Shown piece by piece: positions 1 to 10,052 of a DNA stretch of 64,000 nucleotides. The position numbers were made by a program, and so were the translations under genes. This stretch comes from an uncultured Cryomorphaceae bacterium. Lineage in GTDB: Bacteria > Bacteroidota > Bacteroidia > Flavobacteriales > Schleiferiaceae. The notes beneath the pieces are model-generated. The model did no database searches. It saw nothing but the letters and a program-made list of their open reading frames with translations, and was not told where the DNA came from. The stretch's first letter is position 1, and the number at the start of each line of letters is the position of its first letter. The stretch lies in NCBI GenBank assembly GCA_937120475.1, contig CAKZJV010000007.1:1132068-1196067 (forward strand). The letters are read 5' to 3'.

Positions 1-99
1 ATAATCCAGGAAGTAATCCTCGTACATACCCGAAACCCGGGTAATGCTCACACCGTTGTTAGGGGGTGTATTGTTATTGGAAGATTGGATATCGTCCAT
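1..99 (-). CDS. parC: DNA topoisomerase IV subunit A (ParC), N-terminal fragment
   Basis: Only the first 33 codons are inside the window; the gene runs off the left edge. Read on the minus strand from the ATG at 97-99, the peptide begins MDDIQSSNNN and ends in MYEDYFLDY, the conserved start of the GyrA/ParC breakage-reunion domain. The stop of the upstream membrane-protein gene and this ATG share one base (TGATG), so translation is probably coupled. ParE lies two genes upstream in the same direction, which favours ParC over GyrA. The enzyme decatenates daughter chromosomes as a ParC2-ParE2 tetramer. The polar, Asn-rich first 15 residues are not conserved in the family as I know it. Confidence 0.9.
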   Translation of the reverse strand, partial: MDDIQSSNNNTPPNNGVSITRVSGMYEDYFLDY

Positions 100-563
100 C
101 AATCACTGTTATTTTTTCTCAGAACCTTTTCCAGCGATAATTTCAAATCTGATAACTCCTTGGAATTCAGGTAGGAAATGTTGATTTTTTGTTTTTGCAA
201 AATACCTTCCTTACTCTGAACCGCTACGGTTAAAGTTCTACGCAAAGGATATGATTTTATATGAAACCGCGCCAACTTTCGCTTGGGAAATTCAAAGTGT
301 TTTACAAACCATCTACCCAACCAACGCAAGTGGGGCTCTTCAGCAGTAAAATTAAGTACTTCACCATCGCTATCGTAATGAAAAACGGGTAGGCCCCGGT
401 AAATAAACACTACTACTATAGGAATAATAAAAGGGGTGACTTTAAACAGGTTTCCCAACGAACCATCGATGTTCATCACCACCAGATCGAAGATGACACC
501 TAAAAAGCAGAGTGCATACAACACACCCGTCACTTTTTTATTTCTTTCCGACTTTATGCGCAT
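99..563 (-). CDS. Small membrane protein between parE and parC
   Basis: A 154-residue protein of unknown function. It has two predicted membrane segments (about residues 11-28 and 40-57), then a basic soluble tail of about 95 residues rich in Lys and Arg and ending in a short charged helix. The ATG (561-563) directly abuts the parE stop (564-566), and its own TGA overlaps the parC ATG, so it is wedged into the parE-parC operon with no spare bases. That spacing suggests co-translation with both topoisomerase subunits. No catalytic motif is visible. I believe related flavobacteria carry a similar gene here but could not check. Confidence 0.75.
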   Translation of the reverse strand: MRIKSERNKKVTGVLYALCFLGVIFDLVVMNIDGSLGNLFKVTPFIIPIVVVFIYRGLPVFHYDSDGEVLNFTAEEPHLRWLGRWFVKHFEFPKRKLARFHIKSYPLRRTLTVAVQSKEGILQKQKINISYLNSKELSDLKLSLEKVLRKNNSD

Positions 564-2426
564 TTACGATTTTTCCACTTCCTGTTCAAAGAGGTCTTTC
601 TCCACCCGCAGGTTCTCAATTATAAATTCTTGGCGCTGTGGTGTGTTTTTACCCATGTAAAAGCCCAGCAGTTCTTCAATGGTCGCTTCTTTACTCAGCA
701 TAACCGGGTCTAAGCGAATATCTTCATTTATGAAATGCTTGAACTCATCCGGTGAAATCTCTCCCAACCCTTTGAATCGGGTAATCTCTGCTTTTACCCC
801 TAATTTCAACAGTGCTGCTCTTTTCTCCTCTTCACTGTAACAGTAATGCGTTTCCTTTTTATTGCGTACCCGGAAAAGCGGGGTTTGCAGGATAAAAAGG
901 TGCCCTTCCTTTACCAGTTCAGGAAAAAATTGGAGGAAGAAAGTAATCAAAAGCAGGCGAATGTGCATGCCATCCACATCGGCATCGGTAGCAATTACCA
1001 CATTATTATAACGAAGATCTTCCAGACCTTCTTCAATGTTGAGGGCCGCCTGCAGCAGGTTGAACTCCTCATTTTCGTAAACCACCTTTTTGGTGAGCCC
1101 GTAACAGTTCAGGGGTTTCCCCTTTAAACTGAAAACGGCCTGGGTATTTACATCGCGTGACTTGGTGATAGACCCTGAAGCAGAGTCACCCTCGGTAATA
1201 AAAAGGGTAGTGTCTAACCTCCGTTCATTCTTTTGATCGTTGTAATGTATCCGGCAATCGCGCAGCTTGCGGTTGTGCAGGCTCGCTTTTTTAGCCCGTT
1301 CACGAGCCAGTTTTTTAATGCCGCTAAGCTCTTTCCGCTCCTTCTCGGCCCGTAAAATCTTTTTGTAAATAACTTCGGCAATACCCTCGTTTTTGTGAAG
1401 GAAATTATCCAACTGCCGTTTTACAAAGTCGTTAACAAAGGTGCGTACCGTAGTAAGGCCCGGCCCCATATCGGTAGAGCCCAGTTTCGTTTTGGTTTGT
1501 GATTCAAAAACCGGTTCAATCACCTTTATGCTGATAGCGGCCACCACCGACTCACGGATGTCGGAAGCATCAAAATTTTTATTGTAAAAATCGCGCAGGG
1601 TTTTTACCAATGCCTCACGCAGAGCAGATTGGTGGGTACCGCCCTGGGTGGTGTGCTGACCGTTAACGAAAGAGTAGTACTGGTCGCTCTGGCTCTTTTC
1701 AGCATGGGTAAGGGCCAGTTCAATATCCTCTTCTTTCAGGTGAATAATATCGTGAATGACCTCTCCATCCAGGTTATCTTTTAAAAGGTCTTTCAAACCA
1801 TTTTCCGAATGGATTTTGGTGCCATTGTAAACAATGGTAAGGCCCGGGTTGAGATAGGCATAGTTCCAGAGCATTTTCTCAATGTACTCCGTAGCAAAGC
1901 GGTAATTCTTGAAAATGGAACCATCCGGGCGAAAAACAATTTTGGTACCCTTACGCAGGCTGGTCTCTTTTACAGGCTCATCTTCTATAAGTGCTCCACG
2001 TTCAAATACCGCCACTTTGGTTTGGCCATCACGAACAGACTGTACCATAAAATAATCGGAGAGGGCGTTTACCGCCTTAGAACCAACCCCGTTTAAACCC
2101 ACGGATTTTTTAAAGGCCTTGGAGTCGTACTTGGCTCCCGTATTGATCTTGGATACTACATCCACCACCTTACCAAGCGGAATACCACGACCATAGTCGC
2201 GAATGGAAACCTCGCCCTCTTTGATGTTGATCTCAATGGTTTTACCGGCCCCCATCACAAATTCATCGATGGAGTTATCAACTACCTCCTTTACCAGGAT
2301 GTAAATACCATCGTCCGAAGAAGATCCGTCACCCAGTTTACCGATATACATACCGGGCCGCAAACGGATGTGCTCCTTCCAGTCCAGCGAACGTATATTT
2401 TCTTCTGTATAATTTTCAGATGCCAT
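564..2426 (-). CDS. parE: DNA topoisomerase IV subunit B (ParE)
   Basis: The 620-aa ATPase subunit of topoisomerase IV. The GHKL ATPase signature is present: the [10 protein letters not shown] Asn box near residue 47, DYGRGIP at 77-83 and [13 protein letters not shown] at 110-122. The TOPRIM metal-binding motifs follow: TEGDSASG at 411-418 and DADVDGMHI at 481-489. The length is typical of flavobacterial ParE and shorter than GyrB, because there is no GyrB-type insert. It starts at ATG 2424-2426 (MASENYTEE) and is followed without a gap by the membrane-protein gene and parC. ATP binding drives strand passage during decatenation. ParE rather than GyrB is supported by the neighbouring parC start. 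Confidence 0.95.
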   Translation of the reverse strand: MASENYTEENIRSLDWKEHIRLRPGMYIGKLGDGSSSDDGIYILVKEVVDNSIDEFVMGAGKTIEINIKEGEVSIRDYGRGIPLGKVVDVVSKINTGAKYDSKAFKKSVGLNGVGSKAVNALSDYFMVQSVRDGQTKVAVFERGALIEDEPVKETSLRKGTKIVFRPDGSIFKNYRFATEYIEKMLWNYAYLNPGLTIVYNGTKIHSENGLKDLLKDNLDGEVIHDIIHLKEEDIELALTHAEKSQSDQYYSFVNGQHTTQGGTHQSALREALVKTLRDFYNKNFDASDIRESVVAAISIKVIEPVFESQTKTKLGSTDMGPGLTTVRTFVNDFVKRQLDNFLHKNEGIAEVIYKKILRAEKERKELSGIKKLARERAKKASLHNRKLRDCRIHYNDQKNERRLDTTLFITEGDSASGSITKSRDVNTQAVFSLKGKPLNCYGLTKKVVYENEEFNLLQAALNIEEGLEDLRYNNVVIATDADVDGMHIRLLLITFFLQFFPELVKEGHLFILQTPLFRVRNKKETHYCYSEEEKRAALLKLGVKAEITRFKGLGEISPDEFKHFINEDIRLDPVMLSKEATIEELLGFYMGKNTPQRQEFIIENLRVEKDLFEQEVEKS

Positions 2427-2545
2427 AGAAATCTAACAAATCCGGGTTAAAGAGAATGGCTAAAAATAGAAAATATGAGCAAAGCCTAGGCCAGACGGGC
2501 TTTCCCAGTTTTCAACAGTTTATTAAGAATAAGAGACGGTTTTGG

Positions 2546-3637
2546 CTATACGTTGAAACGGAAATGCATAATATCACCGTCCTGAACCGTGTATTCCTTT
2601 CCTTCTATACCCAGCTTTCCCGAGTCCCGCACAGCACTTTCCGACCCCAGCTCAACGTAATCCTTGTACTTAATAACCTCGGCACGGATAAACCCTTTTT
2701 CAAAATCAGTATGGATAACGCCTGCAGCCTGCGGAGCGGTAAAACCTTTTTGAATGGTCCAGGCGCGTACTTCCTTTTCACCAGCGGTAAAATAGGTTTG
2801 CAGATCCAGTAGGTCATAGGCTGCCCGGATAACCTTATTCACACCCGGTTCATCCAACCCAATGTCTTCAAGAAACATCTGGCGCTCCTCATAATCCTCC
2901 AGCTCGGCAATATCTGCCTCAGTGGCCACCGCCAGGTAAATAACCTCGGCATTTTCCTGAGCTACCGCCTCCTTCACCTTCTTTACCCAATCGTTTCCTT
3001 CCCTGGCAGAAGCCTCATCTACATTACACACGTATAAAATAGGCTTATCCGTTAAAAATTGAATATCCTTCAGCAGGGCCGCCTCATCATTATTACGCTC
3101 AAAAGTCCGTACACTTTTCCCCTCTTCCAGGTAGGATTTTAAACGCTCCAGGGTTTGCACATGCTGTAACTCCACCTTATTGCCGCCCTTAGAGCCTTTT
3201 TTGTGCTTGTCTATCCTTTTTTCAAGGGTTTCAAGGTCTTTAAGTTGAAGTTCTATATCGATAATCTCCTTATCGCGAATGGGGTTAACATCTCCCTCTA
3301 CATGGGTGATATTGTCATTTTCAAAACAGCGCAAAACGTGAATAATGGCACTGCATTCGCGAATGTTTCCCAAAAACTGGTTTCCCAAACCTTCACCTTT
3401 GCTGGCCCCCTTAACCAAACCGGCAATATCCACAATTTCAACCGTGGCCGGAACTACCCTTTGGGGCTTCACCATATCCTCCAGTTTATAGAGGCGCGGA
3501 TCGGGTACCGTTACCGTGCCTACATTGGGCTCAATCGTACAAAAGGGAAAATTGGCCGATTGCGCCTTGGCGTTGGACAGGCAATTGAAAAGAGTGGATT
3601 TACCTACGTTGGGAAGACCTACAATTCCGCACTTCAT
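2546..3637 (-). CDS. ychF: Redox-regulated ATPase YchF (OLA1 family)
   Basis: A 363-aa translation-factor P-loop protein. The N-terminal G1 motif GLPNVGKSTLFNCLS (residues 7-21) is followed by DIAGLVKGASKGEGLGNQFL (switch II/G3). The G4 motif is YVCNVDE instead of NKxD, which explains the ATP preference of the family. A coiled-coil insert lies near residues 130-175. The C-terminal TGS domain ends in the typical GKEYTVQDGDIMHFRFNV. The family binds ribosomes and responds to stress. It is a single-gene unit, and a TATCTTTG box sits 23 bases upstream of the ATG. The length matches the family. Confidence 0.96.
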   Translation of the reverse strand: MKCGIVGLPNVGKSTLFNCLSNAKAQSANFPFCTIEPNVGTVTVPDPRLYKLEDMVKPQRVVPATVEIVDIAGLVKGASKGEGLGNQFLGNIRECSAIIHVLRCFENDNITHVEGDVNPIRDKEIIDIELQLKDLETLEKRIDKHKKGSKGGNKVELQHVQTLERLKSYLEEGKSVRTFERNNDEAALLKDIQFLTDKPILYVCNVDEASAREGNDWVKKVKEAVAQENAEVIYLAVATEADIAELEDYEERQMFLEDIGLDEPGVNKVIRAAYDLLDLQTYFTAGEKEVRAWTIQKGFTAPQAAGVIHTDFEKGFIRAEVIKYKDYVELGSESAVRDSGKLGIEGKEYTVQDGDIMHFRFNV

Positions 3638-3659
3638 AAGGGATCAATTTTTAAGGCGG

Positions 3660-3667
3660 CAAAGATA
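3660..3667 (-). promoter_or_regulatory. Bacteroidota -7 box for ychF
   Basis: The minus strand reads TATCTTTG, an exact match to TAnnTTTG, 22 bases before the ychF start codon. No good -33 TTG is visible at the right distance, so this is half of a promoter. Confidence 0.5.
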
Positions 3668-3776
3668 CATTTTTAGGGCTTTCCCGGAATATTACCAGCT
3701 ATTACCGATGAGGGGCGAGTCACCTCCTTTTTATGGAAGTTATTAACATCCTTTAGTGCTCTTTTTAAGGTCTGAC

Positions 3777-3784
3777 TATATTTG
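3777..3784 (+). promoter_or_regulatory. Bacteroidota -7 box for dnaX, almost touching the start codon
   Basis: TATATTTG matches TAnnTTTG exactly, and the dnaX ATG (3792) begins only 7 bases after it. If transcription starts 4-6 bases past the box, as is usual for this promoter type, the mRNA would have a leader of only a few bases. Confidence 0.5.
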
Positions 3785-3791
3785 TGACCGC

Positions 3792-5555
3792 ATGGAGAAT
3801 TTCATTGTTTCCGCCCGGAAATATCGCCCGCAGAATTTTGAAGAAGTAGTAGGTCAACAACACGTTACCCGCACTTTGCGCAATGCGATCGAGCAAAATC
3901 ATTTGGCTCAGGCCTTGCTGTTTACCGGCCCCCGGGGGGTGGGGAAAACCACCTGTGCCCGTATCCTGGCCCGCATGATCAATAGTGAGGATGGTGACCC
4001 GGTTGACCAGGACTTTGCCTTTAACATATTTGAGTTGGACGCGGCTTCCAACAACTCGGTTGATGATATCCGTAACCTGATAGACCAGGTTCGTTTTGCT
4101 CCACAAGCCGGTCAGTACAAGGTTTATATCATTGATGAGGTACACATGCTTTCACAAGCGGCCTTCAACGCCTTCCTCAAAACCCTGGAAGAACCTCCCA
4201 AACACGCCATTTTTATTCTGGCCACTACCGAAAAGCACAAAATCATTCCAACCATTTTAAGTCGTTGCCAGATTTTCGATTTTAAGCGTATTACGGTGGA
4301 AGATATTGCCGGGCACCTGGAATCGGTTGCCCAACAGGAAAAAGTGGATGCTGAGCCGGAAGCTCTGCATATTATTGCCCAGAAAGCGGATGGAGCCCTG
4401 CGTGATGCGCTTTCTATTTTCGACCGTATCGTGTCGTTTTCCGGTCAAACCATTACCTACCGGGATGTTATTGATAACCTGCGAATACTGGATTACGATT
4501 ATTACTTCCGCACGGTTGACCTTATTAATACTGGCGACTCGGCCGGGCTGCTTTTGCTGTTCAATGAAATTTTGGACATGGGCTTTGACGGCCATCAATT
4601 TATCAACGGGCTGGCCGGTCATTTCAGGGATTTGTTAGTATGTAAAGACCCGCAAACGCTCAGTTTGCTGGAGGTGGCGGAAAGTACTCGCCAACGTTAC
4701 CGTGAACAGGCCCAAAGCCTTAGTATGATTTTCGCTTTAAAAGCTCTGAAAGCTTTAAATGAAGTGGATGTTCGCTACAAGGGAAGTAACAGTCCACGCC
4801 TGTTGGTAGAATTGGTACTGTTGCAACTAGCCAATCCGGAAGGCCAGGGTACCGAAAAAAAAAAGCCTGAACCCAAGGGGCTAAGCACCCCGGCCAAACC
4901 AAAGACCATTTCCCCCGCAGTGGTTTCTGCTCCAAAACAAGAAAAGCCTCCGAAACCACATGCTACCGAGGTATTACAAAGAGAGGTTGAAAAAAGACCT
5001 GCACCCGAAACCAAAAATCTTGAACCTGCTCAGGTAGCTGAGAAAGAAGGTTCGTATTCCTCCCGTCTTAAATCCAGGAGTAAACGCAGCGCATTTTCTA
5101 TTTCCGAAACTGTAGATAAAGAAGCGGTACAAGAGGAGAAAAGTGAAACCGAAGAGGATGCCAACGAAACCAAACCGGGCCTGGCCCGTGAAGATTTTAA
5201 TGAGAATCAATTACTCAACCTTTGGAATGAATATATGACCATGCTTCGCGGCATGCAAAAGCAAAAAATATACGGGAGCCTGAACAATAAAAAGCTGCAC
5301 CTCAAAGAAGGTTTTATGGTGGAGATTGAGTTGGAAAATGAGATTCAGCAATCTTTCTTTGAAGAAGAAAAACGCGACCTGATTCAGTTCCTACGTCAAA
5401 AGCTCAACAACTTTTATATACGTTTTCAGGTTAAAATTAAACCTTCCACACAAAATACCGAGCCCTACAGTGCCGAAGAGAAATTCCAATATATGGTAGC
5501 CAAAAACCCCAACCTGCTGCTGCTCAAACAAAAACTCGATCTTGATATTGAGTAA
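3792..5555 (+). CDS. dnaX: DNA polymerase III subunit tau/gamma (DnaX)
   Basis: The clamp-loader ATPase, 587 aa from ATG 3792 (MENFIVSARKYRPQ); an in-frame TTG/ATG further upstream at 3756 adds residues unlike the family. Walker A is GPRGVGKTT (46-54), Walker B is IIDEVH (113-118), and the sensor region ATTEKHKIIPTILSRCQ is intact. The four-Cys zinc module normally between Walker A and the DAASNNSVDDIR segment is absent and replaced by a short acidic linker. Domain III ends near residue 350 and is followed by a Pro/Lys/Glu-rich linker and a C-terminal tau domain (about 475-587). A run of ten A bases at 4855-4864 lies exactly at the domain III/linker border, with stops just after it in both other frames, so both tau and a short gamma form are plausible. 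Confidence 0.96.
   Translation: MENFIVSARKYRPQNFEEVVGQQHVTRTLRNAIEQNHLAQALLFTGPRGVGKTTCARILARMINSEDGDPVDQDFAFNIFELDAASNNSVDDIRNLIDQVRFAPQAGQYKVYIIDEVHMLSQAAFNAFLKTLEEPPKHAIFILATTEKHKIIPTILSRCQIFDFKRITVEDIAGHLESVAQQEKVDAEPEALHIIAQKADGALRDALSIFDRIVSFSGQTITYRDVIDNLRILDYDYYFRTVDLINTGDSAGLLLLFNEILDMGFDGHQFINGLAGHFRDLLVCKDPQTLSLLEVAESTRQRYREQAQSLSMIFALKALKALNEVDVRYKGSNSPRLLVELVLLQLANPEGQGTEKKKPEPKGLSTPAKPKTISPAVVSAPKQEKPPKPHATEVLQREVEKRPAPETKNLEPAQVAEKEGSYSSRLKSRSKRSAFSISETVDKEAVQEEKSETEEDANETKPGLAREDFNENQLLNLWNEYMTMLRGMQKQKIYGSLNNKKLHLKEGFMVEIELENEIQQSFFEEEKRDLIQFLRQKLNNFYIRFQVKIKPSTQNTEPYSAEEKFQYMVAKNPNLLLLKQKLDLDIE
4855..4864 (+). promoter_or_regulatory. Candidate slippage site in dnaX (A10 run)
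   Basis: The in-frame codons are GAA AAA AAA AAG CCT (Glu355-Lys-Lys-Lys-Pro). Shifting to the -1 frame gives AAA GCC TGA, a stop after one new residue. Shifting to the +1 frame gives AGC CTG AAC CCA AGG GGC TAA, a stop after six. Products would be 359 or 363 aa, against 587 aa for tau. A short possible hairpin (GGGG at 4877-4880 with CCCC at 4888-4891) follows. Known precedents are ribosomal frameshifting in Escherichia coli dnaX and transcriptional slippage on an A9 run in Thermus thermophilus dnaX. Confidence 0.6.
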
Positions 5556-5578
5556 ACAATTCTTACATTAAGAGTTAT

Positions 5579-5586
5579 TATTTTTG
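5579..5586 (+). promoter_or_regulatory. Possible -7 box for icd
   Basis: TATTTTTG matches TAnnTTTG and lies 95 bases upstream of the icd ATG, giving a leader of about 90 bases. The leader contains the direct repeat AGATCAT (5606-5612 and 5620-5626) around a TTTGCAAA palindrome. No -33 TTG lies at a good distance. Confidence 0.3.
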
Positions 5587-5672
5587 CCTGCCTTTTGCTT
5601 AGGTTAGATCATTTGCAAAAGATCATCCAGGCCTTTCGCATATTTATTACATTTCAAAAAAACGACCAGTAA

Positions 5673-7919
<2,247 letters not shown>

Positions 7920-7931
7920 GGTGAATAACTT

Positions 7932-7956
7932 AAAACCCGGCCTGAGGCCGGGTTTT
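7932..7956 (+). terminator. Intrinsic terminator after icd
   Basis: A perfect 11-bp stem (AAAACCCGGCC / GGCCGGGTTTT) with a TGA loop lies 13 bases after the icd stop. T-rich sequence follows and the flanking A/T runs make it potentially bidirectional. Confidence 0.9.
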
Positions 7957-7994
7957 GTATTTTTAAGCTCTCCATAAGCTTTAACCTTTTTTGA

Positions 7995-8705
7995 ATGCGA
8001 AATATTCTTTTATACTGTGGCCTGGCTCTTTCCTACCTGGGTTATGGCCAAAGTGGAAAGCTCCCGGCACAGTTCCTAAACGTACAGTATTACCTGTTTC
8101 AACCTTCCCAAAACTACAACTTCGACCCCTCCATTAGCAATAATCCCTACCGCATAACCCCCCTGCTAAGTCATGATTTCAGTTTCATTTATTCTAAGGA
8201 GATCAGTGCATCGGAATATTTTAATGTTGGTTTGAGCTTTCGTCATGCCCAATCACAGATCAGGGACGTACCTGGGGGCGACTTCATTGATCCTTTCTAC
8301 GGTTTCGTAAAGCAAGAGACGGCCACCCGTAAGTTTACCAGCAATGATCTTTTCATACACCTTGGGCTGGGGAAAATTATCGCCCTGGATTCCCGTAAAC
8401 GATGGGGCGTGATGCTCTCCCTGAATATTGGATTGGGCTACCCGGTAAATTTTTATGAAACCTATTATAGAAACGAAGTAGAGATCGCCAAATACGGTAC
8501 TCCCAGTAAAGATTTAATCCCTGAAACCATCTCTCTGGAAATTACACCCTCTACCGCCCTGCAATACTATCCGTTTAAAAAGCGATCATGGCAAAACGTG
8601 GGCTTTCAGTTGGGAGGGCGTTTTATTGCCAATGCCACCCGTTTAAAAACCAATGGCCCCCGCTATGCTTACGGTATTTACACCGGCATGATTTACAATT
8701 TATAG
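7995..8705 (+). CDS. Predicted outer-membrane beta-barrel protein
   Basis: A 236-aa protein with an N-terminal signal peptide (about residues 1-18, MRNILLYCGLALSYLGYG, then Q). The rest alternates polar and hydrophobic or aromatic residues in short strands (for example FSFIYSKEISASEYFNVGLSF, residues 55-75) and ends in a terminal aromatic/Leu strand (YAYGIYTGMIYNL). That pattern suits an 8- to 10-strand outer-membrane barrel. There is no enzymatic motif and I cannot assign a family. It lies alone between the icd terminator and the M15 peptidase gene 30 bases downstream. Confidence 0.7.
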   Translation: MRNILLYCGLALSYLGYGQSGKLPAQFLNVQYYLFQPSQNYNFDPSISNNPYRITPLLSHDFSFIYSKEISASEYFNVGLSFRHAQSQIRDVPGGDFIDPFYGFVKQETATRKFTSNDLFIHLGLGKIIALDSRKRWGVMLSLNIGLGYPVNFYETYYRNEVEIAKYGTPSKDLIPETISLEITPSTALQYYPFKKRSWQNVGFQLGGRFIANATRLKTNGPRYAYGIYTGMIYNL

Positions 8706-8719
8706 CATCTCACTTTTGC

Positions 8720-8727
8720 TAATTTTG
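8720..8727 (+). promoter_or_regulatory. Bacteroidota -7 box for the M15 peptidase gene
   Basis: TAATTTTG matches TAnnTTTG exactly and ends only 8 bases before the ATG at 8736, implying a leader of a few bases at most. It lies just past the stop of the preceding barrel gene. Confidence 0.45.
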
Positions 8728-8735
8728 CCACCTGT

Positions 8736-9446
8736 ATGAGAACTTTATTAATCACAATGGTCAGCTTGTTGGTTTCCGGCTTTACATTGAAAGATAAGCC
8801 GGTTTACACCAAGGCCGAACTCATTGGCAACTTCAGGCCGGAGGAGCATCCCGACTTTGATAAACTGCGCAGCAAATACACCACTAAGGAGGAGGCCTAC
8901 CTGCGAGAGGAGGTTTACGATGCCTTTAAAGATATGTGGAAAGATGCCAAACGCGATGATATTGAACTGGTTATAATTTCGGCTACCCGTAACCACGCTT
9001 ACCAGGCCAACATCTGGAACCGTAAATGGAACAGCTTTGGCGGTGCAGAGGAAGACCGGGCCGAACGGATATTGCAATACAGCAGTATGCCGGGTACCAG
9101 TCGCCACCATTGGGGCACCGATTTCGACCTGAATAACCTGGAAAATTCCTATTTTGAAAGTGGTGAGGGTTTGAAGGTGTACCAGTGGTTACAGGCTAAT
9201 GCCCATAAATACGGTTTTTTTCAACCTTATACCGCCTTTAATGCTTTTAGAGATGCGGGCTACCGTGAAGAAAAGTGGCACTGGAGCTATTATCCCATCG
9301 CCAACCAACTTCAAAGAGCTTATACCCACATTGTAAATTACCAGGATTTAAATGGCTTTAATGGCTTCGGCTACGCCAGTAAACTGGATGTGATCAATAA
9401 TTATGTTAACGGAATCGAAGTTCCGCAAATACTACTCAACCAATAA
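8736..9446 (+). CDS. M15-family D-Ala-D-Ala carboxypeptidase-like protein (VanY type)
   Basis: A 236-aa exported zinc peptidase acting on peptidoglycan stem peptides. A short N-terminal hydrophobic segment (residues 1-17) is a likely signal peptide. The zinc site is visible: [10 protein letters not shown] at 122-131 fits SxHxxGxAxD with His124 and Asp131, and WHW at 181-183 supplies His182. The Arg/Trp-rich helix around 85-100 ([18 protein letters not shown]) is the usual substrate-binding element. The pyrophosphatase gene follows 2 bases later and is probably co-transcribed. The substrate (LD- or DD-peptide bond) cannot be settled from sequence. Confidence 0.88.
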   Translation: MRTLLITMVSLLVSGFTLKDKPVYTKAELIGNFRPEEHPDFDKLRSKYTTKEEAYLREEVYDAFKDMWKDAKRDDIELVIISATRNHAYQANIWNRKWNSFGGAEEDRAERILQYSSMPGTSRHHWGTDFDLNNLENSYFESGEGLKVYQWLQANAHKYGFFQPYTAFNAFRDAGYREEKWHWSYYPIANQLQRAYTHIVNYQDLNGFNGFGYASKLDVINNYVNGIEVPQILLNQ

Positions 9447-9448
9447 GC

Positions 9449-9994
9449 ATGAAATACTTTAATCCCTGGCACCATACCCAGCCTAACCATCATGAAGGGC
9501 ACGTAAACGGCATTATCGAAATTCCCAAACACACCCGTGCCAAATATGAACTGGATAAGGATAGCGGCCTGTTAAAACTCGACCGGGTTCTTTATTCGGC
9601 TATGTATTACCCCGCCAACTATGGCTTTATTCCGCAAACCTACTGTGATGATAAGGACCCCCTGGATATCCTGGTGTTATCACAAATTGAAGTGGTTCCC
9701 CTGTGCCTGGTAGAGGCCAAGATCATTGGTGTTATGCGCATGCTGGATAATAATGAGGCTGATGATAAGATTATTGCCGTTGCCGCTGGCGATCCGGCTA
9801 TCAATCACTACAACGATATATCCGAACTTCCGGAACATAACATCCGTGAACTGCGCAGCTTTTTTGAGGACTATAAAAAACTGGAACACAAAGAAGTAAT
9901 CGTGGAAGAATTTCAGGATAAGAACACTGCCATCCATATTTTAAACGAAGCCCTAGAACTATACCGCCAGGAAATTGCCCCGTTTCACAATTAA
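9449..9994 (+). CDS. ppa: Inorganic pyrophosphatase (family I)
   Basis: A 181-aa soluble family I pyrophosphatase that hydrolyses PPi to two phosphates and pulls biosynthetic reactions forward. Signature elements are the [17 protein letters not shown] substrate region, [12 protein letters not shown], the metal-binding Asp cluster [11 protein letters not shown] (family pattern D-x-D-P-x-D), and the later DDKIIAV. The length is normal. It starts at ATG 9449, 2 bases after the M15 peptidase stop, so the two genes probably share the promoter at 8720. Confidence 0.96.
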   Translation: MKYFNPWHHTQPNHHEGHVNGIIEIPKHTRAKYELDKDSGLLKLDRVLYSAMYYPANYGFIPQTYCDDKDPLDILVLSQIEVVPLCLVEAKIIGVMRMLDNNEADDKIIAVAAGDPAINHYNDISELPEHNIRELRSFFEDYKKLEHKEVIVEEFQDKNTAIHILNEALELYRQEIAPFHN

Positions 9995-10052
9995 ATTCCT
10001 GGTTCATAATCAATTTGCCGTTCCGTGGGTTACTTACTAAAACCCCGGAACC

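Noticed and set aside
2481-2503. Possible terminator after ychF (AAAGCC/GGCTTT with an 11-base loop)
   Set aside because: The stem is short, the loop long, and the following T run is weak; not supported as an intrinsic terminator.
3203-3676. 157-codon open frame opposite ychF
   Set aside because: YchF is full length and conserved on the other strand; the frame shows no domain and low complexity.
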